A stretch of 64,000 nucleotides of DNA, taken from assembly GCF_003122205.1 (NCBI RefSeq), contig NZ_QEYE01000012.1, positions 62,001-126,000 on the forward strand, in the 5' to 3' direction. The position numbers were made by a program, and so were the translations under genes. This document shows positions 1 to 9,798 of this stretch, one piece after another. The notes below the pieces were generated by a model, which made no database searches, had not been told where the DNA came from, and saw only the letters and a list, made by a program, of their open reading frames with translations. Source of the stretch: Maritimibacter sp. 55A14. Its GTDB lineage: Bacteria > Pseudomonadota > Alphaproteobacteria > Rhodobacterales > Rhodobacteraceae. Positions within the stretch are counted from its first letter, which is position 1; each line of letters starts with the position of its first letter.

Positions 1-238
1 CGCGCCCTTCGAGGCGCCGCGCTACGCCGTATCGGTGGTCGTGGAACATGGCGGCGGCGGATCGGTGGCGGCCGCGCCGATCGCGCGCGACGTGCTGCTC
101 TATGCGTTGCATGGCGGGCTGCCGCCGCTGGAAGCCTATCCTGCCGAACAGCGCCGCGAAGTGGGCGAGCGGTTCGACGCGCTCGACCTGCGCGGGCCGC
201 TGAAACCGCCACCGACCGATAGCCGGAGCCGCGCATGA
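1..238 (+). CDS. mrdA: Penicillin-binding protein 2, C-terminal fragment (mrdA, partial)
   Basis: Only the last 78 codons lie in the window; the frame is open from base 2 to the stop at 236–238. The visible part begins APFEAPRYAVSVVVEHGGGG, which resembles the C-terminal end of the transpeptidase domain of class B PBPs. The catalytic serine is outside the window. The stop overlaps the start of rodA by 4 bp (ATGA), the usual mrdA–mrdB arrangement, and this supports the identification. PBP2 is the periplasmic, membrane-anchored transpeptidase of the elongasome that works with RodA in cylindrical wall growth. The identification rests on a short tail plus context. Confidence 0.8.
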   Translation, partial: APFEAPRYAVSVVVEHGGGGSVAAAPIARDVLLYALHGGLPPLEAYPAEQRREVGERFDALDLRGPLKPPPTDSRSRA

Positions 239-1386
239 GCTATCTGGAGTATCGCGTCACCACGGTTCCGCACGGCCTTCGCAAGGTGTTGCATTTCAAC
301 TGGGGCCTGCTTCTGCTGCTGGCCGCAGTGGCAGGATTCGGCTTCCTGATGCTCTATTCCGTCTCGGGCGGCAATATCGACCGCTGGAGCGCGCCGCAGA
401 TGCAGCGCTTCGGGCTGGGACTGGTGCTGATGATGATCGTGGCCTTCGTGCCGATCTGGTTCTGGCGCAACATGAGCGTGCTGGCCTATGGCGTGTCGAT
501 GCTGCTGCTGGTGCTCGTGGAGTTCATGGGCGCAACGGGCATGGGCGCAACCCGCTGGATCGACCTGGGCTTCATGCGCCTGCAACCCTCGGAACTGACC
601 AAGATCACGCTGGTGATGGCGCTGGCCGCCTATTACGACTGGCTGGACATCCGGAAGGTCTCCCACCCGTTCCAGGTGTTGCTGCCGCTGATCCTGATCG
701 CGCTGCCGATGGCTCTGGTCCTGCGCCAGCCGGACCTGGGCACCGCGCTCCTGCTGGCGATGGGCGGCGGCGCGGTGATGTGGCTGGCCGGCGTCCACTG
801 GCTCTATTTCGCGATGGTCATGCTGGCGGGCGTGGGAACGGTCGGCGCGGTGATGGCATCGCGCGGCACGCCCTGGCAGCTTATCAAGGACTACCAGTTC
901 CGCCGCATCGACACCTTCCTCGACCCGTCCACCGATCCGCTTGGGGCGGGCTATCACATCACCCAGTCGAAGATCGCGCTGGGTTCCGGAGGCTGGACCG
1001 GGCGGGGCTTCATGCAGGGCACGCAATCGCGGCTGAACTTCCTGCCCGAGAAGCACACCGATTTCATCTTCACCACCCTGGCCGAGGAATTCGGTTTCCT
1101 GGGCGGAATATCGCTGCTGTCGCTCTACGCGCTGATCATCCTGTTCTGCTTCGCCTCGGGGCTGCGCAATCGCGATCGTTTCGCCTCGCTCCTGACGCTG
1201 GGTATCGCCAGCGCCTTCTTCCTCTTCTTCGCGGTCAACATGTCGATGGTCATGGGTCTGGCGCCGGTCGTGGGCGTGCCGCTGCCGCTGGTCTCCTTCG
1301 GCGGATCGGCCATGCTGGTGCTGATGATCGCCTTCGGCCTGGTCCAGAGCGCGCATATCCACCGGCCGCGCCAGGGGGGAAGATGA
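235..1386 (+). CDS. rodA: Peptidoglycan glycosyltransferase RodA (SEDS family)
   Basis: The 383-residue protein has about ten hydrophobic segments and the usual SEDS landmarks: TRW at 106–108, QPSE at 117–120, RQPDLGTA near 164–171, and EKHTDFIF near 272–279, where D276 is the likely catalytic aspartate. RodA polymerises lipid II into glycan strands at the cytoplasmic membrane together with PBP2. The ATG overlaps the mrdA stop and the rodA stop overlaps the next start (both ATGA), so the three genes are probably translationally coupled. Length and motifs are normal for RodA; FtsW is excluded mainly by the mrdA context. Confidence 0.95.
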   Translation: MSYLEYRVTTVPHGLRKVLHFNWGLLLLLAAVAGFGFLMLYSVSGGNIDRWSAPQMQRFGLGLVLMMIVAFVPIWFWRNMSVLAYGVSMLLLVLVEFMGATGMGATRWIDLGFMRLQPSELTKITLVMALAAYYDWLDIRKVSHPFQVLLPLILIALPMALVLRQPDLGTALLLAMGGGAVMWLAGVHWLYFAMVMLAGVGTVGAVMASRGTPWQLIKDYQFRRIDTFLDPSTDPLGAGYHITQSKIALGSGGWTGRGFMQGTQSRLNFLPEKHTDFIFTTLAEEFGFLGGISLLSLYALIILFCFASGLRNRDRFASLLTLGIASAFFLFFAVNMSMVMGLAPVVGVPLPLVSFGGSAMLVLMIAFGLVQSAHIHRPRQGGR

Positions 1387-2318
1387 GCACGGTCGCAATG
1401 TTCGCCGCCGGCGAGGAACGCTGGGCGCAATACGAGCGCCCGCTGCGCGACGCCTTCGCCGAGAAGCGACTCGAGGTGGAGCTAACCCGCGCGCCCGGCG
1501 ATCCGGCGGAAGTCGATTACATGATCTTCGCGCCGGGCGGACCGCTTACGGACTTCACGCCGTTCACCGGGCTCAAGGCGGTGCTCAACCTCTGGGCCGG
1601 GGTCGAGGATATCGTCGACAACGAGACGCTGCGCGTGCCGCTGGCGCGGATGGTCGACGAGGGACTGACCGAAGGCATGGTGGAATGGGTGACAGGCCAT
1701 GTGCTGCGCCACCATCTGGGCATGGATGCGCAAATCTGCCGGCAGGATGGGGTCTGGCGCCACAATGTGCCGCCGCTGGCGCGCGACAGGGCGGTGGGCA
1801 TCCTGGGGCTGGGTGCACTGGGGCAGGCCTGCGCGGCGGCTCTGGCGGCGCTGAATTTCCGCGTCGGCGGCTGGAGCCGGAGCCCGAAGGCGTTCGACGG
1901 CATCACCAGCCACCATGGCGAGGATGGCCTGGCGGAGTTGCTGGCGGACTCGGATATCCTGGTGCTGCTCCTGCCGCTCACCCCGCAAACGGAGAACCTG
2001 CTGGACGCGCAGCGCCTGGCGCTGATGCCCGAAGGCGCGGTCCTGATCAATCCTGGCCGCGGACAGTTGATCGACGATGACGCGCTTCTGGCCGCGCTCG
2101 ACCGCGGCCATCTGGGCCACGCGACACTCGATGTCTTCCGCGAAGAGCCCCTTCCCGCGGCGCATCCCTTCTGGGCGCATCCGCGGGTAACGGTGACCCC
2201 GCATATCGCCTCGGAGACGCGGCCGATGAGCGCCGCGCGCTTGATCGCCGAGAACATCCGGCGGGGCGAGGCGGGGGAGCCGTTCCTGCACCTCGTCGAT
2301 CGCGCCAGGGGCTACTGA
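1383..2318 (+). CDS. ghrA: Glyoxylate/hydroxypyruvate reductase A-like D-2-hydroxyacid dehydrogenase
   Basis: A 311-residue protein with the D-isomer-specific 2-hydroxyacid dehydrogenase fold. The Rossmann motif GLGALG is at 142–147 and the catalytic triad is R226 (NPGRG), E255 (FREEPLP) and H274 (TPH). The GhrA-type N-terminus, short and without an ACT domain, suggests NADPH-linked reduction of glyoxylate and hydroxypyruvate. The reading frame is open far upstream inside rodA, but the ATG at 1383 overlaps the rodA stop (ATGA) and gives the expected length. Sitting directly behind rodA is metabolically unexplained. A second enzyme of the superfamily is encoded at 50276–51256 in a serine-cycle operon. 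Confidence 0.88.
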   Translation: MSTVAMFAAGEERWAQYERPLRDAFAEKRLEVELTRAPGDPAEVDYMIFAPGGPLTDFTPFTGLKAVLNLWAGVEDIVDNETLRVPLARMVDEGLTEGMVEWVTGHVLRHHLGMDAQICRQDGVWRHNVPPLARDRAVGILGLGALGQACAAALAALNFRVGGWSRSPKAFDGITSHHGEDGLAELLADSDILVLLLPLTPQTENLLDAQRLALMPEGAVLINPGRGQLIDDDALLAALDRGHLGHATLDVFREEPLPAAHPFWAHPRVTVTPHIASETRPMSAARLIAENIRRGEAGEPFLHLVDRARGY

Positions 2319-2334
2319 ACCGCACCCGGAGCCG

Positions 2335-3084
2335 TTATTTCGCGATGCCCGGCATCCCCTCCTCCAGCAACTCGCCGAGCGTCAGGTCGTGATCGAAGGC
2401 GCCATCCCGCAGGAAGGCCAGCACCTGCGCGATGACCAGCGGGTTGTTCATCATAAAGGTATGCGTCACCGGCATCACGATATGGTCGGCCATCCCGTCG
2501 AGGCGGGTGCTCTCCACCGAGACCTTGCCGTCGTCGCGCCCCTCGATCAGGCTGGAATAGACCGGATTGAACGACACGCTGCCCGCGATCACGCCCAGTT
2601 CGACCTGCCGGACCGGGCCGAGGCTGTTGGGCAGGCTTTCCGCGCCGGTCCCCAGTTGCAGCCCGGCGGGCCCGTGCAGCATCCTGAAAAGCGCCAGGTC
2701 GCGCATCTCGTCGACCAGTTGCGATCCGTGATTGGGCGGGGCCAGCATCACGATGCGCCCCAGCCCGGCGATGGTGTTGGTCTGCAGGAAGGCGCGCACC
2801 AGGATGCCGCCCATCGAATGGGTGACGAAATGCACCGGCGTCTCGCCCCCGCAGGCCGCCAGCGCCTCGGGGACCGCCCGCGCGCCGAGTGCCCCGATCG
2901 GCCGCTCGGTCGAGGGGTAGGACCGGTTCACGGTGGTGTAGCCCGCCTCGCGCAGCGCCACTTCCATCAGGGTGAAGGACGCCGAACTGCGCGCCAGCCC
3001 GTGCAGCAGCACGACGCAATCCGCCCGCGCGGGTGCGGGCAGCGCCAGGCACAGGGTCACAACGAGGATCAGGCGGCGCAACAT
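2335..3084 (-). CDS. Secreted alpha/beta-hydrolase, lipase-like
   Basis: A 249-residue protein with a clear Sec signal peptide ([21 protein letters not shown], cleavage likely after residue 21). The mature protein starts with the oxyanion-loop strand VVLLHGL and has the nucleophile elbow THSMGG at 88–93, with S90 the likely catalytic serine; PPNHGS (116–121) is typical of triacylglycerol lipase and PGAP1-like families. It probably acts in the periplasm or outside the cell on ester substrates. The substrate cannot be told from sequence. It is convergent with ghrA and 48 bp from the next minus-strand gene, a DMT transporter, so an operon is possible but not shown. Confidence 0.82.
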   Translation of the reverse strand: MLRRLILVVTLCLALPAPARADCVVLLHGLARSSASFTLMEVALREAGYTTVNRSYPSTERPIGALGARAVPEALAACGGETPVHFVTHSMGGILVRAFLQTNTIAGLGRIVMLAPPNHGSQLVDEMRDLALFRMLHGPAGLQLGTGAESLPNSLGPVRQVELGVIAGSVSFNPVYSSLIEGRDDGKVSVESTRLDGMADHIVMPVTHTFMMNNPLVIAQVLAFLRDGAFDHDLTLGELLEEGMPGIAK

Positions 3085-3132
3085 GGCATCCAGATAGGCA
3101 GGCGCGCGCGCGCCGTCCAGCGGATCGCTGCG

Positions 3133-3960
3133 TCAGCGCCTGAACGCCGAGAGCCCCACCCCGCCCAGCACCAGCGCCGCGGCGATCAGCATCGCGGGCG
3201 TCACCCGCTCGCCCAGCAGCACCGCGCCCCCGGCCATCGCGATGACCGGCACCGTGAGCTGCGCCACCGCGGCCATGGAAGAGGCGATGAGCGGTAGCAC
3301 TTGATACCAGAGCGCATAGCCCAGCCCCGAGGTGACTACACCGGAAATGACGGCGAGCCCGGCCCCGGCTCCGGTCACAGGCAGTGCGTCGGGCCGTATC
3401 AGAACCGCGGTGAGCGCGACCGGCGTGGCCAGCGCGAAATTGGCCGCCGTGGCAGCCAGTGGGTCAGCCACCCGCCGTCCGATCAGCGAATAGACGCCCC
3501 AGCCCAGCGCCGCCGCAACCATCAGCGCCATGGCCAGCGGCGCGCCGGTGGAGGGCGCGCCGAAGAGCCAGACAAGCCCGCCGAATGCGAGCGCAGCACC
3601 CAGCCAGCGCCGCGGCGGCACAGGCTCGCGCATGGCCAGGGCGCCGGCAAACATCGTCACCTGCACGCCACCGAAAAGCAGTAGCGCCCCCAGCCCGGCA
3701 TCGAGGCTGACATAGGCATAGGAGAAGCCCAGGACATAAAGCGCGAGCGCCGCGACGCTGACCGCCGTGACCTCGGCCAGCAGGACCGGACGCCCGTGCC
3801 GCCACCAGACCAGCGCCGCCAGCGCCAGCGCGCCCGAGGCCAGCCGGATCAGCCCGAATCCCGCCGGGCCGATCTGTCCCTCCGCCAGGGCGAGCCGGTT
3901 CAGCACGGAGTTCGCCGCGAAGGCGATCATGGTCAGCGCGATCAGCAGAAAGAGCCTCAT
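3133..3960 (-). CDS. EamA/DMT-family transporter
   Basis: The chosen ATG at 3960 gives 275 residues with about ten transmembrane segments, the size and two-repeat layout of the drug/metabolite transporter (EamA) family. The frame continues upstream to 4698, but that extension is arginine- and glycine-rich non-membrane sequence lying opposite the GreB-like gene, so it is not coding. Members export amino acids, metabolites or drugs across the inner membrane. Nothing here identifies the substrate. The protein ends at a VGLSAFRR tail after TM10. Confidence 0.85.
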   Translation of the reverse strand: MRLFLLIALTMIAFAANSVLNRLALAEGQIGPAGFGLIRLASGALALAALVWWRHGRPVLLAEVTAVSVAALALYVLGFSYAYVSLDAGLGALLLFGGVQVTMFAGALAMREPVPPRRWLGAALAFGGLVWLFGAPSTGAPLAMALMVAAALGWGVYSLIGRRVADPLAATAANFALATPVALTAVLIRPDALPVTGAGAGLAVISGVVTSGLGYALWYQVLPLIASSMAAVAQLTVPVIAMAGGAVLLGERVTPAMLIAAALVLGGVGLSAFRR

Positions 3961-4089
3961 GCCCACAGGCTTACCCGTCCCGCCGCGCGGTGGGAATGAC
4001 AATCCCGTGTTCACGGCGCGCACAGCCCGATTGCATCGCCCCGCGGCCCGCGCGATACTGCCAGCCTGTCCTTTCAGCGGAGACCGGCG

Positions 4090-4599
4090 ATGAACAAAGC
4101 CTTCACCAAGGAGGATGGCGGGCCGGAGGTCGAGCAACTGCCCGACCTGCCGCTCAGCCCGCATATCAACTACGTCACCCCCTGGGGGCTCGCGGATCTG
4201 CAGGCCCGGCTCGCCACCGCGAGGTCGGAACTGGCCCGGCTGCGCGCCAATCGCGACTTTCTGGAAGACACCCATCCGATCGCGGTGGCCGAGCGCGACA
4301 TCCGCTATCTCGAATCGCGGGTGAAAAGCGCGGTGGTGATCGACCCCGCCGCACAATCCGCAGATACCGTTGAATTCGGCGCCGAGGTAACGGTGGAGGA
4401 CGAGAACGGGCAACGCCGGGTCTTCCGCATCGTGGGCGAGGACGAGGCCGACCCCGGCAAGGGGTGCATCACCGCCCACTCGCCGCTTGCGCTCGCCCTG
4501 ATCGGGGAACAACCGGGGCAGATGGTGGACTGGGACCGTCCCGGCGGCGCGCTGGAACTGGAAATCGTCGCGATCCGCTATCCCGCCGGTCCCGACTGA
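4090..4599 (+). CDS. greB: GreA/GreB-family transcription elongation factor (GreB-like)
   Basis: A 169-residue protein beginning MNKAFTKED, the GreB-type start. The N-terminal half (about 40–90) is an antiparallel coiled coil as in Gre factors, with acidic residues at the tip region (LEDTHPIAVAERD). The C-terminal half is the FKBP-like domain (TVEFGAEVTVED to ITAHSPLALALIG). Gre factors insert the coiled coil into the RNA polymerase secondary channel and stimulate transcript cleavage in backtracked complexes. The sequence before the coiled coil is longer than in classical GreA, and I call it GreB-like on that and on the N-terminus. Confidence 0.85.
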   Translation: MNKAFTKEDGGPEVEQLPDLPLSPHINYVTPWGLADLQARLATARSELARLRANRDFLEDTHPIAVAERDIRYLESRVKSAVVIDPAAQSADTVEFGAEVTVEDENGQRRVFRIVGEDEADPGKGCITAHSPLALALIGEQPGQMVDWDRPGGALELEIVAIRYPAGPD

Positions 4600-4651
4600 C
4601 CCCATAGCGGGTTCAGCGGGCGCTGCCCCCTCGGCCTGCGGCCTCACCCCC

Positions 4652-4715
4652 GGAGTATTTCCGGAAAGATGAAGCCGCAAAGGCGCGAGCCTCTTCATCT
4701 TTCCCCAAATACTCC
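4652..4715. repeat. Long inverted repeat, intergenic element (copy 1)
   Basis: Two 23-nt arms, 4652–4674 (GGAGTATTTCC...) and 4693–4715 (...AAATACTCC), are complementary at 21 of 23 positions around an 18-nt loop. They are followed by CCGCCGGAGG. The element lies between the GreB-like gene and the LysE-type gene. The same arms recur at 43340–43401. There is no T tract, so it is not a typical intrinsic terminator on its own, although the hairpin would be very stable. The rest of 4600–4852 shows no open frame I would call a gene. Confidence 0.85.
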
Positions 4716-4852
4716 CCGCCGGAGGCGCGCGGCGAGCATCGCCGCGACCTGATCCGGCGTGCCGGGGGCGGCTCTATGCGCAGGATACGGGTCGCGCGGG
4801 CCGGGCAGCTTGCCGAAAGTCGCGGCATATACCGGAAATCCGAGTTGCCGCC

Positions 4853-5458
4853 ATGACAGACACCCTGCCCGCCTTGCTTTTCTTCCTGGCTCCCCTGGCT
4901 TACAGCCCGGGCCCCGGAAACCTCTTCTTCGCCGCGCTCGGCGCGCGCTTCGGTCCCGGTGCAGCCGTCCCCGCACTGGCCGGCTATCACCTCGCGACCT
5001 TCGTGGTGACCCTGGCCATCGGGCTGGGATTTGCCAGGCTGATCGCGGCTGCCCCGGCCTTTCTGCCGACGATCCGCCTTGCAGGTGGCGCCTATGTCCT
5101 GTGGCTGGCCTGGCGCTTCGCGGGCGCGGGCGCGGCGGATGCGCAGGAGGCCGGAACCGCGGCGCGCCCTGCCAGTGCAGGGTCAGGCGCGCTGCTGCTG
5201 GTCGTCAACGCCAAGGCCTATCTGATCATCGGACTGATGTTCACGCAGTTCCTAGGCCTGCAGCCGGAACGGACGCTGGCGCCGGTTCTCTGGCTCGCCG
5301 CGGTCTTCACGGTCAATAACCTGCTGGCTTTCCTGATCTGGACCTATCTGGGCAGTCGGTTGGCGCGCGGTCTGCGCGACGCGCGCGCGGCGCGACGGCT
5401 CAACCTGGTGTGCGGGGCGATGCTGGCCGGAGTCGCCATATGGCTGATGGCGGGGTGA
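4853..5458 (+). CDS. LysE/RhtB-family exporter
   Basis: A 201-residue protein with about six transmembrane segments and the family signature near the N-terminus (LAYSPGPGNLFFAALGARFG, 16–35). Family members export amino acids such as lysine, homoserine or threonine, or related small molecules. The conserved GPGN block (20–23) is present and the length is normal. The substrate is unknown. It stands alone, 253 bp downstream of the GreB-like gene and convergent with groEL. Confidence 0.88.
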   Translation: MTDTLPALLFFLAPLAYSPGPGNLFFAALGARFGPGAAVPALAGYHLATFVVTLAIGLGFARLIAAAPAFLPTIRLAGGAYVLWLAWRFAGAGAADAQEAGTAARPASAGSGALLLVVNAKAYLIIGLMFTQFLGLQPERTLAPVLWLAAVFTVNNLLAFLIWTYLGSRLARGLRDARAARRLNLVCGAMLAGVAIWLMAG

Positions 5459-5490
5459 CCGGGCGCCGCCGGTCTCCGTCCGGCAATGAG

Positions 5491-5515
5491 AAAAGGGGGC
5501 CGATCAGGCCCCCTT
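5491..5515 (-). terminator. Intrinsic terminator of groESL
   Basis: Read on the minus strand, a perfect 9-bp stem (AAGGGGGCC / GGCCCCCTT; arms 5507–5515 and 5493–5501) with a 5-nt loop is followed by TTTTCTCATT. It lies 27 bp past the groEL stop. On the plus strand the stem is followed by CCCC, so it serves groEL rather than the LysE gene. Confidence 0.85.
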
Positions 5516-5541
5516 CCCCGGTTTTCCGATGCTGGGTAGGC

Positions 5542-7212
<1,671 letters not shown>

Positions 7213-7233
7213 TTATTGGGGGTGCGACGCGTC

Positions 7234-7521
7234 TCAGGCGATGATGCCGAGAATGTCGCTTTCCTTCATGATCAGCAGCTCTTCGCCGTCGATCTGCACC
7301 TCGGTGCCGGACCATTTGCCAAAGAGCACACGGTCGCCGGTCTTGACATCGGGCTTCACGCGGTCGCCATCGTCATCGCGGACCCCGGCGCCAACGGCGA
7401 TGACCTCGCCCTCGGAGGGTTTCTCTTTCGCGCTTTCGGGAATAATCAGACCGCCTGCGGTCTTTTCCTCACCTTCGACACGGCGGACCAGTACACGGTC
7501 GTGCAGCGGTGTGAATGCCAT
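7234..7521 (-). CDS. groES: Co-chaperonin GroES (10 kDa)
   Basis: A 95-residue protein beginning [15 protein letters not shown], with the mobile-loop sequence [16 protein letters not shown] (17–32) that contacts GroEL. It caps the GroEL ring in the folding cycle. It is first in the groES–groEL operon. A CIRCE element lies 57 bp upstream of the start and a sigma70-like promoter just beyond it, so heat-shock control by HrcA is expected. Confidence 0.99.
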   Translation of the reverse strand: MAFTPLHDRVLVRRVEGEEKTAGGLIIPESAKEKPSEGEVIAVGAGVRDDDGDRVKPDVKTGDRVLFGKWSGTEVQIDGEELLIMKESDILGIIA

Positions 7522-7577
7522 CTTAGAACGCTCCTTCGTTCAAGGGTTCCAGTGTTCCGGCGGCGAGTCTGGCGTGA

Positions 7578-7604
7578 TTATCACTCACCGCCGTTGAGTG
7601 CTAA
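7578..7604 (-). promoter_or_regulatory. CIRCE operator (HrcA-binding site) of groESL
   Basis: The element is TTATCACTC – 9 nt – GAGTGCTAA. The consensus is TTAGCACTC-N9-GAGTGCTAA, so one arm is perfect and the other has a single mismatch. It lies just downstream of the predicted –10 box of the groES promoter, where bound HrcA would block transcription. Confidence 0.95.
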
Positions 7605-7611
7605 CGGATGT

Positions 7612-7640
7612 GAAATAGGGAAACCGCGACATACTGTCAA
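7612..7640 (-). promoter_or_regulatory. Promoter of groESL (sigma70-like)
   Basis: On the minus strand the –35 hexamer TTGACA (7640–7635) is perfect. A 17-nt spacer leads to the –10 TATTTC (7617–7612). The CIRCE element follows immediately. Confidence 0.8.
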
Positions 7641-7787
7641 CGGGGCAATCGCCTAAATTTCGCGCCCCCGCGCGACCGCCCGTGTAAAATCGCCTCAGCC
7701 CTGTTCGGAGCCGGGTGACATGCCCCCGCGGGCCTGCCTATAAGGGCGGCGAAATTCGAGTCCAAACTGACCACGGGAACGACATCC

Positions 7788-8705
7788 ATGATCAAGGTAT
7801 TCGGCCACAAGGCCCCCGACACCGATTCCACCGGCTCGCCGATCATCTGGGCCTGGTATCTGAGCGAGATCAAAGGCGCCTCTGCCGAGGCGAAGCTGCT
7901 GGGCGAGCCCAACACCGAGGCGAAATTCGTGCTCGATCGCTGGAACCTGGAGCAGCCCGAAATCATCGCGGATGTGGCCGAGGGCGACGAGGTGGTGATC
8001 GTGGACACCAACAACGTGGCCGAGTTGCCCGAACACATCAACGACGCCAACGTGCTGGAGGTTATCGACCATCACCTGCTTCAGGGTGGGCTGAAGACCA
8101 GGGGCCCGATCAACATCACCGTGCGCCCGGTCGCCTGCACCGCGACGATCATGCACGAGATGATGGGCGAGGACGCTGCGCGCATGCCCGAGGCGATCCG
8201 TGGCGCGATGCTGTCCTGCATCCTCAGCGACACGCTGGAATTCCGATCCCCCACAACGACGCCGGCCGACCGCCGGCTGGCCGAGACCCTGGCGGACGAA
8301 CTGGGCCTCTCGATCCCCGATTACGCCGCCGAGATGTTCGCGGCGAAATCCGACGTGTCGGCCTTCTCGGACGCCGAATTGCTGCGCATGGACAGCAAGC
8401 AGTACGAGGTCGGCGGCAAAGCCTTCCGCGTCTCGGTGCTGGAGACGACCGCGCCGGCCATCGTGCTGGACCGCAAGGACAGCCTGATGGAAAGCATGAA
8501 ATCCGTGGCGCAGGAAGACGGCGTGGATCAGGTCTTGCTCTTCGTGGTGGACATCCTGGAAGAGGCATCGACCCTGCTTGTGCCCAACGATCTGGTGAAG
8601 ACGGTGGCCGAGAAGAGCTTCGGCGCGAGGGTCGAGGGCGACATGGTGAAACTGCCGGGCGTCGTGAGCCGCAAGAAACAGATCATTCCGAATCTCGCAC
8701 TCTGA
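7788..8705 (+). CDS. ppaC: Manganese-dependent inorganic pyrophosphatase (family II, DHH)
   Basis: A 305-residue family II pyrophosphatase. Metal ligands are visible: H7, D11 and D13 in FGHKAPDTDST, D73 in VDTNN, and the DHH motif at 94–96. The C-terminal DHHA2 part ends with the substrate-binding SRKKQ at 294–298. It hydrolyses pyrophosphate in the cytosol using Mn2+ or Co2+. There are no CBS domains, so it is the unregulated form. It is transcribed away from groESL and followed by a strong terminator. Confidence 0.97.
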   Translation: MIKVFGHKAPDTDSTGSPIIWAWYLSEIKGASAEAKLLGEPNTEAKFVLDRWNLEQPEIIADVAEGDEVVIVDTNNVAELPEHINDANVLEVIDHHLLQGGLKTRGPINITVRPVACTATIMHEMMGEDAARMPEAIRGAMLSCILSDTLEFRSPTTTPADRRLAETLADELGLSIPDYAAEMFAAKSDVSAFSDAELLRMDSKQYEVGGKAFRVSVLETTAPAIVLDRKDSLMESMKSVAQEDGVDQVLLFVVDILEEASTLLVPNDLVKTVAEKSFGARVEGDMVKLPGVVSRKKQIIPNLAL

Positions 8706-8723
8706 GTGGAAACCGGATATGCG

Positions 8724-8750
8724 AAAAGGGGCGCGCGCGGCGCCCCTTTT
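8724..8750 (+). terminator. Intrinsic terminator after ppaC
   Basis: A perfect 11-bp stem, AAAAGGGGCGC / GCGCCCCTTTT, surrounds a 5-nt loop. It ends in TTTT followed by CTTG, 18 bp past the ppaC stop. It covers the upstream part of the next open frame, which helps place that gene's start downstream at 8776. Confidence 0.88.
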
Positions 8751-8775
8751 CTTGTTCACTCTGGAAACCGCATCC

Positions 8776-9660
8776 ATGACCACGATCATCGACCGCCTCG
8801 ACGACATCTCGAACCGCTACGACGCGCTCTATGTCGATCTCTGGGGCTGCGTGCATAACGGGCTCACGGCCTTTCCCGGCGCGACCGCGGCATTGCGGCG
8901 GTTCCGGGCCGGCGGCGGCACGGTGGTGCTGGTCACCAACTCCCCGCGCCCGCGCGCCAGTGTCGAGCGGCAGCTTGCCCGCATCGGTGTGCCCGAGGAT
9001 TGCTGGGACGCGATCGCCACCTCCGGCGATAGTGCCCGCGCCGCGATGTTCCGCGGTCTCGTGGGCCGCAAGGTCTGGCATGTGGGCCAGCCGGGCGATT
9101 CCGGCTTTTTCGAGCCGCTTGCGCTGCTGGAAAATCCGGTGGAAATCGAACGGGTGGAGTTGGACGAGGCCGAGGGTATCGTCTGCACCGGTCCCTTCGA
9201 CCCCGCCGCCGACCCCGCCGGGATGCGGCCGCAATTCCTGGCCGCCAAGAATCGCGGGCTGAAACTGCTCTGCGCCAATCCCGACATCCAGGTGGATCGC
9301 GGCACGGTGCGCGAATGGTGCGCCGGTGCGCTGGCGCGGCTCTATAGCGAGATGGGAGGTGAGAGCCTCTATTTCGGCAAACCGCATCCGCCGATCTACG
9401 ATCTGGCGCGGCGGCGTCTCTCGGCACTCGGTCGCGACGTACATGTCTCGCGCATCCTGGCCATCGGCGACGGTCTTCATACCGACATCCAGGGCGCGAT
9501 GGGCGAGGATATCGACAGCCTCTTCATCACCGGAGGACTGGCCGCCGGGGACACGGACACTGCCGCCAAAGATGGTGCGCAACCCGACCCGGAGCGGCTG
9601 CGCACGCTGCTGCAACGCGAGATGCTGAGCCCGACCGCGGCGATCGGGCACCTGCGCTGA
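8776..9660 (+). CDS. HAD-superfamily class IIA phosphatase (TIGR01459-like)
   Basis: The ATG at 8776 gives 294 residues; an earlier in-frame ATG at 8719 would start inside the region of the ppaC terminator and is unlikely. The nucleophile motif is DLWGCVHNG (D21–G29), the D-x-W-G variant of the NagD/class IIA branch in which the second aspartate is replaced by Trp. Later motifs are VLVTNSPRPR (motif II), YFGKPHPPIYD and AIGDGLHTDIQGA (motifs III/IV). The substrate is unknown; relatives act on sugar phosphates and nucleotides. It is a stand-alone gene. Confidence 0.88.
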   Translation: MTTIIDRLDDISNRYDALYVDLWGCVHNGLTAFPGATAALRRFRAGGGTVVLVTNSPRPRASVERQLARIGVPEDCWDAIATSGDSARAAMFRGLVGRKVWHVGQPGDSGFFEPLALLENPVEIERVELDEAEGIVCTGPFDPAADPAGMRPQFLAAKNRGLKLLCANPDIQVDRGTVREWCAGALARLYSEMGGESLYFGKPHPPIYDLARRRLSALGRDVHVSRILAIGDGLHTDIQGAMGEDIDSLFITGGLAAGDTDTAAKDGAQPDPERLRTLLQREMLSPTAAIGHLR

Positions 9661-9675
9661 CGCGACAGAAACGCC

Positions 9676-9704
9676 TTGATTTTTCTGCAGCTGCAAAGTA
9701 ATAA
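9676..9704 (+). promoter_or_regulatory. Candidate promoter with internal palindrome upstream of the MaoC gene
   Basis: TTGATT (9676–9681), a 17-nt spacer and TAATAA (9699–9704) form a plausible sigma70 promoter in an unusually AT-rich stretch. The spacer holds the perfect 10-bp palindrome TGCAGCTGCA (9686–9695), which could be an operator. It is 95 bp from the start at 9799. Confidence 0.45.
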
Positions 9705-9798
9705 AATTACAAGGCAGGGCGTACACCCAGTCTATTATTACTGACTATGCGATGGCGCGCCGAAGGATTACGCGCCGCAGAAGGACCGAAGGACGATC

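Noticed and set aside
4600..4852. Small open frames on both strands across the intergenic repeat.
   Set aside because: They run through the inverted repeat and show no conserved features or ribosome sites.
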